A stretch of DNA of 64,000 bases, from NCBI GenBank assembly GCA_965204565.1, contig CBDBEU010000005.1, positions 682,001-746,000 on the forward strand. Reading direction: 5' to 3'. Position numbers and translations under genes: made by a program. This DNA comes from CBDBEU01 sp965204565 (lineage in GTDB: Bacteria > Pseudomonadota > Alphaproteobacteria > Rhizobiales > TMED25). This document shows positions 1 through 8,139 of this stretch, in pieces (the stretch's first letter is position 1; each line of letters starts with the position of its first letter). The notes beneath the pieces were generated by a model. The model searched no databases and had not been told where the DNA came from. It saw only the letters and a program-made list of their open reading frames with translations.

Positions 1-1404
1 CTGGCGGGTCTCATCGCGCAGCGTGCGCGCACGGTCGAGTTCTCTGTGCCGCCCGGCAGCGACAAAGCCGCCGTCATTTAGATGAACGGGCAGCTCCTCA
101 GCCAAGGTTTCCCCGAGCCGGGCCAGCAGTTCATGGGGTCCATCTTTAAGGGCAATAATAGCGTTGGCGATTTCATCAGGCGGTGGCGTCAGGGTCTGGG
201 GTGCTTCGATCATTTGAGGCAGAGCAAGGGCACCGGCGAGCCCGGCGCGCAGGGCACCAAGATCGCGCGGGCCGCCGCGCCCAAGCGATATCCGCGACAA
301 GGGCCTGACCATCTCCGGGATTGAACGAAGCGCTACCCTCAGGCTTGCACGCAGTGCCTCAGCATCGACAAAATAGGACACTGCATCAAGATGGGCGCCG
401 ATCCTGTCAACGTCGGTTGATGGTGCAAGCAAACGCGCGGTAAGCGCGCGTGCGCCAGTTCCGGTGACCGTGCGGTCGATGTGATAGAGCAGACTACCTT
501 CTCGCGTTCCGGTCAAAGTGCGCGCGAGTTCCAGATTGGCGCGCGTGGCCTGATCAATGAGCATGGCCCCTCCGGCCTCGACATGTCGAGGTGGTGCAAG
601 AGCCGGGAGCTTGCCGCGCTGGGTGAGTTCAATATACCCGATCAGAGCGCCAAGGGCTCCGATCTCGGCGTGTGAGAACTGTCCGAAACCTTCAATCGCA
701 CCTACATCGAAAGTCTGCTTGAGGCGCCGCTCGCCGGCAGAAGAGTCGAACTGGTGGACCGGCAGGGGAGTGAAGGCGCAGCCGGGAGGCGGGGCTGAGA
801 CCGGGTCGTGTTCAAGGGTCTCGGGAATGAGTATTTCGCCTGGTTCCAGCCGCGCAATCTCGGCCGCGATGGCGTCCCTCGCAATCCCGGTGGAGAAAAG
901 CTGTCCGGTGGAAATGTCGGTCCAGGCGGCGGCGAATTCATCCTCGCCGGAATTGCGGCTGCGACCGACGGCGAGCAGATAGTTGGCCTGACGCGCGTCA
1001 AGCAGCGTGTCCTCGGTCAAGGTGCCGCGGGTCACAAGCCTTGTGACATCTCGCTTGACCACCGCCTTGGAACCGCGCTTTTTCGCCTGTGCCGGATCTT
1101 CCAGCTGTTCGCACACGGCCACTCGGAAGCCTTTGCGGATCAGCATCTGGAGATAGTCATCGGCGGCGTGAACCGGCACACCGCACATGGGAATGTCTTG
1201 ACCCTGATGGCGGCCCCGCCTGGTCAGAGTGATATCGAGCGCCGCGGCCGCACGCTCGGCGTCCTCGAAGAACATCTCGTAAAAATCGCCCATGCGGTAG
1301 AACAGCAGGCAATCCGGATTTGCCGCCTTGATTTCGAGATATTGGGCGATCATCGGCGTCGGTGCCGACGCGGTCGCTTTGCTGGTCTTGTCGCCCACGC
1401 TCAT
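1..1404 (-). CDS. mutS: DNA mismatch repair protein MutS, N-terminal 468 residues (runs off the window)
   Basis: Reading the minus strand from an ATG at 1404 gives an uninterrupted frame to the window edge. MutS binds mismatched DNA as a dimer and recruits MutL in the cytoplasm. The N-terminal mismatch-recognition domain is clear: residues 35-45 read FYRMGDFYEMF, containing the Phe-X-Glu wedge motif (F41, E43), followed by the conserved MCGVP segment near residue 75. The connector and lever regions follow (for example GGAMLIDQATRANLEL near residue 280). The ATPase domain with its Walker motifs lies outside the window, so full length cannot be judged. Start chosen because it gives the usual short lead before the PMIAQYLEIK segment. 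Very sure of family. Confidence 0.96.
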   Translation of the reverse strand, partial: MSVGDKTSKATASAPTPMIAQYLEIKAANPDCLLFYRMGDFYEMFFEDAERAAAALDITLTRRGRHQGQDIPMCGVPVHAADDYLQMLIRKGFRVAVCEQLEDPAQAKKRGSKAVVKRDVTRLVTRGTLTEDTLLDARQANYLLAVGRSRNSGEDEFAAAWTDISTGQLFSTGIARDAIAAEIARLEPGEILIPETLEHDPVSAPPPGCAFTPLPVHQFDSSAGERRLKQTFDVGAIEGFGQFSHAEIGALGALIGYIELTQRGKLPALAPPRHVEAGGAMLIDQATRANLELARTLTGTREGSLLYHIDRTVTGTGARALTARLLAPSTDVDRIGAHLDAVSYFVDAEALRASLRVALRSIPEMVRPLSRISLGRGGPRDLGALRAGLAGALALPQMIEAPQTLTPPPDEIANAIIALKDGPHELLARLGETLAEELPVHLNDGGFVAAGRHRELDRARTLRDETRQ

Positions 1405-1571
1405 GACCGCAGAAACTAGCAAAAGGCGGGTGCTTGCGCACGTGCGCCGGAGCTTTGTGGCAGACGCCTTAAATTGTGGGGATAACTCCTGGCGGTGCCT
1501 CAGCTTTGTGCGGTGCTTCGGCGCAGAGCCGACAGACGGGTTTTAAAGACTGCGAAACGCGAAAAAACTGC

Positions 1572-2318
1572 CTATCGCGACTCAAGACACGGCTTTTCAA
1601 GTCCATGCCATGAGGCAAATACCAGCGGCGTGGTGATGGCGAGCGTTGCTGCGACCAATGCCAGCGGTTCGATCTCGGGAAAGATCAGGCGTAAGGTCTG
1701 TTGAATCGGGAACGCGTAGATGTAAATGCCGCAGGATGCATCTCCCGGACATTCGAGCTTGCGGGTTGAAAGACCGGGAAGGAATGCGATCCACATCACC
1801 GCATGGGCAATGAAAAGCGTTTCGCTGAACGCGATCAGGAAGGTCGAATGGCAAAGCCGGCGAGAAGTACAACGCCCGCAAGTGTCGGCGCGATACGATC
1901 GCGCAGCAAATTAGGCGGCTACGCCGAGACAGAACGATAGGAACAGATTGAGTGCATTGCTCGTGGCACCGGGCAGATCACTCAGCGGCAGTGTTGCAAA
2001 ACCTGTGAGACATGCGGTGACCACCATCGCCGTTGCGCAGGGAAATGCGCGTGCATGCAGCACAATAGACAGCGCAATCACCAGACCAACCGAGCAATAG
2101 GCGGCAAGTTCGTATTTGAGAGTCCAGAGTGGCTCGTTGACATTGCCGGCTTCGGGCAGGGCTGCGAACAGACCCGGCAAAGAATTGCCGGTGGCGAGGG
2201 TTGTCAGTGCGCCAAGGATGTATCCGGCAAGATCAGGGTTGGAAAAACAGGCTTGGCCGGAATACACTGTCAGTAGCGGCCCAAGCACCAGGCTCGCCAA
2301 CGCAACCGCGATGATCGG
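1572..2318 (-). pseudogene. Acyltransferase-3 family membrane protein remnant (OafA/YrhL-like)
   Basis: Two minus-strand frames carry pieces of one multi-membrane-helix protein. 1911-2318 encodes several hydrophobic helices (IIAVALASLVLGPLL, an EPLWTLKYELAAYC segment, LNLFLSFCLGVA). 1572-1799 encodes the typical C-terminal end with a GIYIYAFPIQQTL segment and SWHGLEKP. These are hallmarks of the acyltransferase-3 family that O-acylates surface sugars. The frames are separated by stops and at least one frameshift near 1850-1911, and the N-terminal catalytic part is replaced by an IS5-family end. It cannot make a working enzyme. Family call is by pattern, with no specific substrate implied. Confidence 0.7.
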
Positions 2319-2462
2319 CGCGGAAAATCTCGACGTCCACCGCCGCAACCCGGGCTTCGAACTGATCGCCCAAATCGCTCAAACGCTTGAGCCGTTCATC
2401 AACGTCGAAAAATCCGGCCTGCTGAACCATCCATCCCCCCTCACTTCAGAGCGCCAGTGAAT
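2315..2462 (-). mobile_element. IS5-family element, 5' end fragment
   Basis: A minus-strand ATG at 2430 opens MVQQAGFFDVDERLKRLSDL, the N-terminus of an IS5-family transposase; compare MAAQRGLFDPDERYAALSK of the copy starting at 62381. Only about 40 residues survive before the sequence passes into the acyltransferase remnant near 2318. The bases just upstream (to about 2462) look like the element's terminal region. It is a truncated end, not an active element, and it marks the breakpoint that removed the acyltransferase start. Confidence 0.7.
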
Positions 2463-2467
2463 CATGA

Positions 2468-3055
2468 TCAGCCAGGGTTGGCGAGGTAAATCGAGGCCCT
2501 CATTTTGCGCCCGTCGGGGCCGGTGGCGTTCAGGTGGCCGAGCGGCGTCTCGGTCGGCCAGATGCCCTGCTCGGCCTTCTCCTGCATGCCCTTGCGGGCT
2601 TCCTCCGACAGGTTGTCGATGTCGTTCTTCGCCATCAGCACCCTGATGCCGTGCATGAACTTCTCGGAGGAGCGCGAGTCGCGCGACATCACAACGCCTT
2701 CCTTGGGAAAGCGGATCTCGGCGTCCAGTTCGTCGATCGTCACCCAGTCCTTGAGGTTGCGGTAAAGCCGGTCGGTCTTTATCGACGAGGATCACCCGCA
2801 CATCGGGATGCTTCCGCAGCCAGGCAACCATCTCGCCGAAAGCGCCGCTGCCGGTCTGCTTGGCGGTCTCCACATCCACATATTCCTGCGCGACCGTGAA
2901 CCCCTCGGTGGCGTCATAGTCCTTGAGAAGCTTCAGCTGCGCCGGTATCGGTGGCCTTCCTTCTCCTGCTCCTTGGCGGAGACGCGGGCACAAATCACCG
3001 CGCGCGTACTCGGCGGCGGGGCGGAGGGCTTGGGGGTGAGAGTTCCGGCCGGCAT
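2468..3055 (-). pseudogene. Serine recombinase (resolvase/invertase family) remnant
   Basis: From an ATG at 3055 the minus strand reads MPAGTLTPKPSAPPPSTRAV then ICARVSAKEQEKEG, the N-terminal motif with the nucleophilic serine of serine recombinases. Frameshifts near 2970 and 2780 then move the reading: 2790-2960 gives AQLKLLKDYDATEGFTVAQE and RVILVDK, and 2468-2743 gives an intact downstream stretch (KFMHGIRVLMAKNDIDNLSE and QGIWPTETPLGHLN) typical of large serine recombinases. The frame stops at 2468 before the usual recombinase and zinc-ribbon domains. Such genes often drive integration of genomic islands, which fits its place beside the defence remnants at 3.1-4.5 kb. Non-functional as read. 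Confidence 0.8.
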
Positions 3056-3111
3056 GATGTTTACTTATTACTAAACACATGAGACGACAAGGATGATCTC
3101 CAGGCGATCTA

Positions 3112-4026
3112 CTATGCCGGCTTAATCCCCTGCACTGATCTGAGACGGTTGATCTTTTTTAGCTCAGTTGGCGACACCTTCATATGCTGGTGGGCAGGTT
3201 GTTCTGCATGGCAGAGAGCACAGAGTACCGCCAAATTTCTGGAATTGTTGTCTGTAACCACCCCATTTTTATGATGACAATGCAGGGATCCAGACATCTC
3301 GGAAAGATCAACTTGACACTTCTCACATCTCCATTGAGCAGCCCTCCTTGTCTGCTCTGAAATTCGGGGCCAGGCATGCACATAATTATTAAGCTCTGCC
3401 GATGTGTCTTTTCGGCCTGGTTGTGAACGAAAGAACGTCGAGTATTCCATTAGAAACTCACTAATGGAAAATGACTTCCAAATCTCCGATTTACACTGCA
3501 AATTCCCATTCTGGACCTGGGTGAGCAGACTGCTGTCCCCCTCCGAAGAAATCGCTTTCCGCAATTCGGTGAGCTGATCGGCAGACCTTGATGCCGTCGT
3601 TCGACCATCGTCGCGGATCTCCAGCAGGGCAGCATGGATGTTTTCAGGTGTAACACCCTCGGAGGATGCACCGCTCGGCGCGATGGTCCGAACGAGTCTG
3701 AAGGAAATGGCCGCCGCGATGCCGACGATGCTGGTTGTGAAGGCGATCTTGAGGCCGGCAAGCAGTTCGGGAACGCTATCGTCAATGCGGGTGACGTCGA
3801 AATTCAGAAGCCCGATCAGAATGCCGGTAAATGTTCCCAACACACCAAGCATCGCCAGACTGTTGGGTGTCATCGCAATAAACTTCGAAGTGACAGGCCG
3901 TACAGCCAGCCTGCGCACCAGAACGAGGAAGGCGGCAAGAGCCAGCCAGACAACGATCACCGCGCAGAAGAAATAGGTGATGTCGTCCGAGAGGATGGTT
4001 TCATGGATTCGGGCTAATTGATCCAT
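3112..4026 (-). CDS. MotA/TolQ/ExbB-type (ZorA-like) membrane protein fused to a C-terminal HNH nuclease domain
   Basis: One unbroken frame of 304 residues. The N-terminal half resembles ZorA, the MotA-like proton channel of Zorya anti-phage systems: membrane segments at about 15-38, 55-75 and 88-110, with SLAMLGVLGTFTGILIGLLN and SVPELLAGLKIAFTTSIVG, then a GDSSLLTQVQ segment near residue 165 where ZorA proteins normally begin a long tail. Instead, the frame runs into a different protein end with an HNH fold at about 225-290: CEKC, a central LHCHHKNG, NL, then LCALCH. The usual ZorB-type OmpA partner is absent. In type II Zorya the HNH protein ZorE is a separate gene, so this may be an in-frame deletion joining zorA to a zorE-like gene. 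The ATG at 4026 abuts an hsdR stub. Domain calls are firm; activity and the origin of the fusion are inference. Confidence 0.8.
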   Translation of the reverse strand: MDQLARIHETILSDDITYFFCAVIVVWLALAAFLVLVRRLAVRPVTSKFIAMTPNSLAMLGVLGTFTGILIGLLNFDVTRIDDSVPELLAGLKIAFTTSIVGIAAAISFRLVRTIAPSGASSEGVTPENIHAALLEIRDDGRTTASRSADQLTELRKAISSEGDSSLLTQVQNGNLQCKSEIWKSFSISEFLMEYSTFFRSQPGRKDTSAELNNYVHAWPRISEQTRRAAQWRCEKCQVDLSEMSGSLHCHHKNGVVTDNNSRNLAVLCALCHAEQPAHQHMKVSPTELKKINRLRSVQGIKPA

Positions 4027-4298
4027 CAGAAAATAACATTTCTGAATGCAGTCGGATATTCGAATGAGAGGCCCATTCCTCGGCTGGCGAAGCGTTTCCT
4101 GAGTGCGTTCTTGGTGAAATCGTGCAGGGATTCGGTGACCAGCTTGCCGCGCACGATGATGCGGCCCTTGGTGAAACAGACCTCCTCCCGAACATGCACC
4201 ATCTCGTCCCAGCCCGCGCGCCTGATGGCGGGCACGATGAACTTGGTGCAGATGTCACGTTCAGTGAGGCTTCTCTTGTCCGTGCGCTCAGGCGTTCC
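4026..4298 (-). pseudogene. hsdR: Type I restriction enzyme HsdR, N-terminal stub
   Basis: The minus frame opening after a TAG at 4301-4299 reads DKRSLTERDICTKFIVPAIR then RAGWD, REEVCFTKGRIIVRGKLV. This matches the extreme N-terminus of HsdR-type restriction subunits. The frame has no ordinary start codon and is cut after about 75 residues, its last residues being unrelated and ending at 4026 next to the ZorA-like start. Nuclease and helicase domains are missing. With the adjacent Phd-type antitoxin it suggests that a type I restriction locus once stood here. Confidence 0.75.
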
Positions 4299-4503
4299 CT
4301 ACCATGATCCGGCTCATGTCTGATCCTCCTTGCCCGTTCGGGCTCTTGCGCAGATCCAGCGCTTTCAACCGCTCATATTCCTCGATCGCCATAATGACGA
4401 CGACGGGCCGACCATGCTTAGTGACCGCAACCGGCCCGGCGCGGGCCAAGTCGATCAGCCGTCCGAAGCCGTATTTCGCATCTTTCGCGCTTGGGGTCTG
4501 CAT
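4288..4503 (-). CDS. Phd/YefM-family antitoxin, orphan
   Basis: A 71-residue protein. It has the compact Phd/YefM layout: SAKDAKYGFGRLIDLARAGP at residues 5-24, then VAVTKHGRPVVVIMAIEEYERL. These proteins bind DNA as dimers, repress their own promoter and neutralise a toxin with a disordered C-terminus. No toxin gene follows; the next frame is the hsdR stub, which it overlaps. The last residues (MSRIMVGNA) may be read-through into former hsdR start sequence. AT-richer DNA upstream (4504-4600) probably holds its promoter, but no clear boxes are assigned. Intact but probably orphaned. Confidence 0.8.
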   Translation of the reverse strand: MQTPSAKDAKYGFGRLIDLARAGPVAVTKHGRPVVVIMAIEEYERLKALDLRKSPNGQGGSDMSRIMVGNA

Positions 4504-4741
4504 GCGACTCCCCGCCTATGTTCCATCCGAATTTGGCCAATTTGGCCCAAAATACAATGGATTCCGGATTTCGGTGGATTCCCAAAAATGGAGTCCAGTC
4601 ACTGGTGATGTGCCGCGCTTCGCCCGCCAGCATACGCGGATCGCCCGGAAGGAACCGCAAACTTCCTCTGGCAGGCATTGAGTTTAGGCGATTTCCCCTG
4701 CCGCGCTGGACCGGCTTTGGTCCTGGACTCCCCGCATAAGG

Positions 4742-5856
4742 TGTAAAACTCCACACTTGATCTGCCGGATGGTTGCTCAGCGGTGCTGAGAACGGGTTCG
4801 GCGTTGTCCGGCAAGTCCGGTGTTCGGATAGTCTTCTCCACGGCGATATGCAGCGTCTCGCGGAAGGTTTGCATGGGCGTCTTGCCTTAGCAATACCGTC
4901 ACGAATGCGGGCGCTGTTCGTTGTACTTCGCCAGCCGGTGGTCCGGGTCGGTCTGCAGTTCTTCGATGGATCGGTACGGCTTCTTCCTGAACGCGACGTC
5001 GTAGAACCCGTCCTTGATGGTTCGGTGGAAGCGCTCGCAGGTTCCGTTCGTCCGCGGGCAGTTCGCCCTGGTCTTCGTGTGATCGATATCCTCAACCGCC
5101 AGATAGAGCCGGCAGGCGTGGTTCCCGACCTTGCCGCAGTATTCCGTACCCCGGTCGGTCAGGACGCGCAGCAATGCGATTCCGTGTTCGCCATAGAACG
5201 GGATCACCCTGTCATTCAGCAGATCGGCCGCCGTGATCGCGGTCTTCCCGGTGTAGAGTCTGCAGACCGCTGTCCGGGCACAGGTATCGACCAAGGTCTG
5301 TTGGTGGATGCGACCTGCGCCCTTCATTGTGACGACGTCACAAGTGTCCTGAGAACCGGGAAAGCCAGGGTGGTGGCTTTCGATCTCGCCGTGCGCTTCC
5401 CTGGCCTGCCCGGTTTTCTCCAGGGCCGGCCAACCGGTCCTCGGTCAGAAGGATGCCCTCCCGGGCGGATCGGGCTTCGAGCGCCTTCAGGCGTTTCTTG
5501 ATCGTTTCCGGATCGTGGCGCAGCCAGATCGAACGCACGCCGGACGAAGACACCATCACGCCCTTCTGCCGCAAGTCCCGGGATGCCCGTTTCCGGCTAG
5601 GCGCCGGGTTTTCGACCGCCGGATCGACCACCGCTTTCTCGACGTGCTCGGGAACGCGGTTCTTCAGGACCGGCTTCTTCCCGCTGAGATCTGTCAGCGC
5701 TTCCTCGCCGCCCTGTTCATGGAACTCCTTGAACCGTTAGAAGCTGTCCCGCGAATACCCCATCACCTTGCAGGTCTGGCTGACACTGCCCGGTTGCCTG
5801 GCCAGTGCCAGCAATCCCGGTTTCGGTTCGATGATCTTCTCTTGGATGAGTGTCAT
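4742..5856 (-). pseudogene. IS481-family transposase, broken
   Basis: An ATG at 5856 opens MTLIQEKIIEPKPGLLALAR, a helix-turn-helix N-terminus. A TAA near 5737 interrupts the RDSF*RFKEFHEQGG region. 5338-5631 carries VMVSSSGVRSIWLRHDPETI and KKRLKALEARS; after a frameshift 4899-5327 carries the integrase core (IHQQTLVDTCARTA, LLRVLTDRGTEYCG, CERFHRTIKDGFYDVAFRKK). The C-terminal piece (GKTPMQTFRE) is in yet another frame near 4870. The DRGTEY motif holds one of the catalytic aspartates. At least three lesions make it inactive. Confidence 0.85.
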
Positions 5857-5921
5857 CGAGCGACACCCCTGTGGCGCGCTCAATGGGAGCAGAAATGTCA
5901 GATCAAGTCGTGTGCTTTACA
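4742..5921 (-). mobile_element. IS481-family insertion sequence, degenerate
   Basis: Imperfect terminal inverted repeats bound the element. The left end begins TGTAAAACTCCACACTTGAT at 4742, and the right end read inward from 5921 begins TGTAAAGCACACGACTTGAT. The roughly 1.18-kb length and the single DDE transposase reading right to left fit the IS481 family. The transposase is dead (separate entry). No clear target duplication was identified. Confidence 0.75.
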
Positions 5922-6113
5922 CGTTAAGCGACAGGATGGCGAACTCGACCCCGTTTGCATCCATCTGCCTGAGCCGCTCGCCCTGCATGTCATGTCTCCC
6001 GATCAGCACGCGGCGGGCGAAACCGCCCGAGTGGACCTGTGATAACAAGTCTTGGCAGCCTGCCGGCCGGCGGGCCAGTATCAGGTGAGGGCGCAATACG
6101 GTCAGGGGATGGC

Positions 6114-6995
6114 ATGAATATAGGTTTTATCGGCATGGGCGACATGGGATCGCTGATCATTCCGCGGCTGATGGATGCTGGCTATGCGGTCACCGGCTGG
6201 AATCGCACAAGCACGAAGGCCGATGGCTTGATCAAGGCCGGTATGGCCTGGGCCGATAGTCCGCGCGAAGTCGCGTCAGTGTCTGATGTCCTGTTCTCGA
6301 TTGTTACCGACGGGGCGGCGGTCCGGTCGGTGGCGCTTGGTGAGAATGGCGTGATTGCCGGGCTTGAGGCCGGCGGTGTGTTCATCGACATGAGCACCAT
6401 CCTGCCCGAGGACAGCATGGCAGTGGCCGGCGAGTTTGAGCGCGCCGGCCTTACGATGCTCGACGCACCGCTATCGGGAAGCCCGGTGACGGTGAGGGCC
6501 GGTCAGGCGTCGATAATGGTTGGAGGGGATGAGACGGCGTTTGAAAAGGTGAGGCCGCTGCTTCTCACAATCGGGCCTAAAGTCGCGCGCATTGGCAGAC
6601 AGGGTCTGGCAGTGCGCATGAAGGTGGCGATCAATCTGTGCCTGATTGTCGAGATGGTGGCTTTTGGCGAGGCAGTGGCGCTTGCCGAAAAGGGCGGTGT
6701 CGATCGCGAAGTTGCAGTCGAGGCAATGCTGAACAGCGTCGTTGCTTCGCCGGTGATGTCCTATCGCGGGCCGTTCATTCTGAAAGGCAACATGCCTGAC
6801 AAGCCACTGGCGAATGTGACACTGCAGCAAAAAGATGCGCTGCTGGCACTTGATCTGGCGCGCAAGGACGGAGTGCCCGCGCCGCTGATCGCGGCGGCGA
6901 ATGAAATGATGAATGCGGCGCGCGGTCTTGGCATTGATCACCGCGATTTTGTCACCGTGTTCGATGTCTATCGGAAAATGGGAGGGATGGGATAG
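6114..6995 (+). CDS. NAD(P)-dependent 3-hydroxyisobutyrate-dehydrogenase-family oxidoreductase
   Basis: 293 residues from the ATG at 6114, the start that places the Rossmann motif GFIGMGDMG at residues 4-12. The NAD domain has the family's DAPLSGSPVTVRAG substrate-binding loop near 120, and the C-terminal helical domain contains the catalytic-lysine region MKVAINL near 172. Family members oxidise beta-hydroxyacids such as 3-hydroxyisobutyrate, tartronate semialdehyde (in reverse) or gamma-hydroxybutyrate. Its stop overlaps the GTG of the cupin gene by one base, so the two are translationally coupled, and a FAH/hydratase gene follows. The cluster suggests breakdown of an organic acid; the substrate cannot be told. 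Confidence 0.9.
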   Translation: MNIGFIGMGDMGSLIIPRLMDAGYAVTGWNRTSTKADGLIKAGMAWADSPREVASVSDVLFSIVTDGAAVRSVALGENGVIAGLEAGGVFIDMSTILPEDSMAVAGEFERAGLTMLDAPLSGSPVTVRAGQASIMVGGDETAFEKVRPLLLTIGPKVARIGRQGLAVRMKVAINLCLIVEMVAFGEAVALAEKGGVDREVAVEAMLNSVVASPVMSYRGPFILKGNMPDKPLANVTLQQKDALLALDLARKDGVPAPLIAAANEMMNAARGLGIDHRDFVTVFDVYRKMGGMG

Positions 6996-7408
6996 TGAGC
7001 ACCGGGCCAAAACCCTATCGCACGCAGGTCGATGACGTGCCGCTGGTTCAGGGATTGCCACGCGAGGACGGCTGGATCGACATGAAGGTCAAATTCCTGA
7101 TCGATCAACAAAGCTGTGGTTCCGATAAGCTGGTGTTCGGGTGGACAGTGATGGAGCCCGGAGCAAGTCACGAAAAACACCGGCATCTCAATTGCGACGA
7201 GTTTTTGGTCGTTATATCGGGTCGCGGCATCATATTCACCGACGATGGTGAGGAACCGGCGGCAAGGGGTGATGTCGTGTTCACACCGCGCAACCACTGG
7301 CACGGATTCCGCAATACCGGCAGCGAAGACGCGTTGTTGATCTGGGGGTGGAGCGGAGCGGGCTCGCTTGAAGCGGCGGGCTATGAAGTTCCGCCCGAGG
7401 GGCATTGA
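6995..7408 (+). CDS. Small cupin-domain protein
   Basis: 137 residues starting at a GTG that overlaps the upstream TAG by one base. It is a single-domain cupin: motif 1 spans HEKHRHLNCDEFLVVISGRG with the metal-ligand histidines and glutamate, and motif 2 is GDVVFTPRNHWHGFRNTGS with the final histidine. Such proteins are metal-dependent isomerases, lyases or dioxygenases or simply sugar or acid binders. It sits between a hydroxyacid dehydrogenase and a FAH/hydratase gene, so a role in the same pathway is likely. Exact reaction unknown. Confidence 0.85.
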   Translation: MSTGPKPYRTQVDDVPLVQGLPREDGWIDMKVKFLIDQQSCGSDKLVFGWTVMEPGASHEKHRHLNCDEFLVVISGRGIIFTDDGEEPAARGDVVFTPRNHWHGFRNTGSEDALLIWGWSGAGSLEAAGYEVPPEGH

Positions 7409-7416
7409 GGCACACC

Positions 7417-8121
7417 ATGGCACAACTCGACGATCCACGGATCAAGCGGGGAATGCAGACCCAATTCGCCCGGCGGCGCGAGCGGCTCGATGCCGGTGAA
7501 TGGGGAATTGGCTGGAAAGCCGGTTTCGGCGCGCCCGCGGCAATGGAGATGCTCGATATTTCGACGCCCCTTGTCGGCTTTTTGACAGACCGGGTGAAAG
7601 TTGATCCGGGTGCGACCGTCTCGATCAGCGGCTGGGCGCAAGCTGTGATCGAGCCCGAGATCGCCATCCATCTGGGTGCAGATCCGGGCCAAGGGGCGGA
7701 TGATGATACCGTGCGCGGCGCTATTGCCGGGCTTGGCGTTGCCTTCGAGCTTGCCGATCTCGATCCTCCGCCCGAGGATGTCGAGGAGGTTCTGGCCGGC
7801 AATATTTTCAATCGGCATGTCATGCTCGGGCCATGCATTGCCGCGCGCGCGGGCGGCAGCGTGGCCGGGCTCATCGGAACCATTCATCGCGATGGCGAAG
7901 TTTTCGCGACAATCAGCGAACTTGAAGCCAATACAGGAAGTCTGATCTCAATCACCCGTGAAATTGCCGATGTGGTGTCGGGAATGGGTGAGCGCCTGCA
8001 AGCCGGCGATGTGATCATCGCCGGCTCGATCGTGCCGCCTGTGTTCGTCGAACGCGATGGCGAAGACGTCACCTACGGGGTGAGCGAGCTTGGAAACCTT
8101 TCCGTCCGGGTTGAGCGTTAG
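7417..8121 (+). CDS. FAH / 2-keto-4-pentenoate hydratase family protein
   Basis: 234 residues from the ATG at 7417; a TTG at 7405 is an alternative that would overlap the cupin gene. It resembles the MhpD/FAH fold: WGIGWKAGFGAPAAMEML near the N-terminus, then EPEIAIHLG with the metal-binding E-x-E arrangement, and GVAFELADLD and AGNIFNRHVMLGP later. Members hydrate 2-oxopent-4-enoates or cleave/decarboxylate oxaloacetate-like diketones using Mg2+. Last gene of the three-gene cluster starting at 6114. Family clear, substrate not. Confidence 0.82.
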   Translation: MAQLDDPRIKRGMQTQFARRRERLDAGEWGIGWKAGFGAPAAMEMLDISTPLVGFLTDRVKVDPGATVSISGWAQAVIEPEIAIHLGADPGQGADDDTVRGAIAGLGVAFELADLDPPPEDVEEVLAGNIFNRHVMLGPCIAARAGGSVAGLIGTIHRDGEVFATISELEANTGSLISITREIADVVSGMGERLQAGDVIIAGSIVPPVFVERDGEDVTYGVSELGNLSVRVER

Positions 8122-8139
8122 AGGGCCCGGGCGCCGAAT

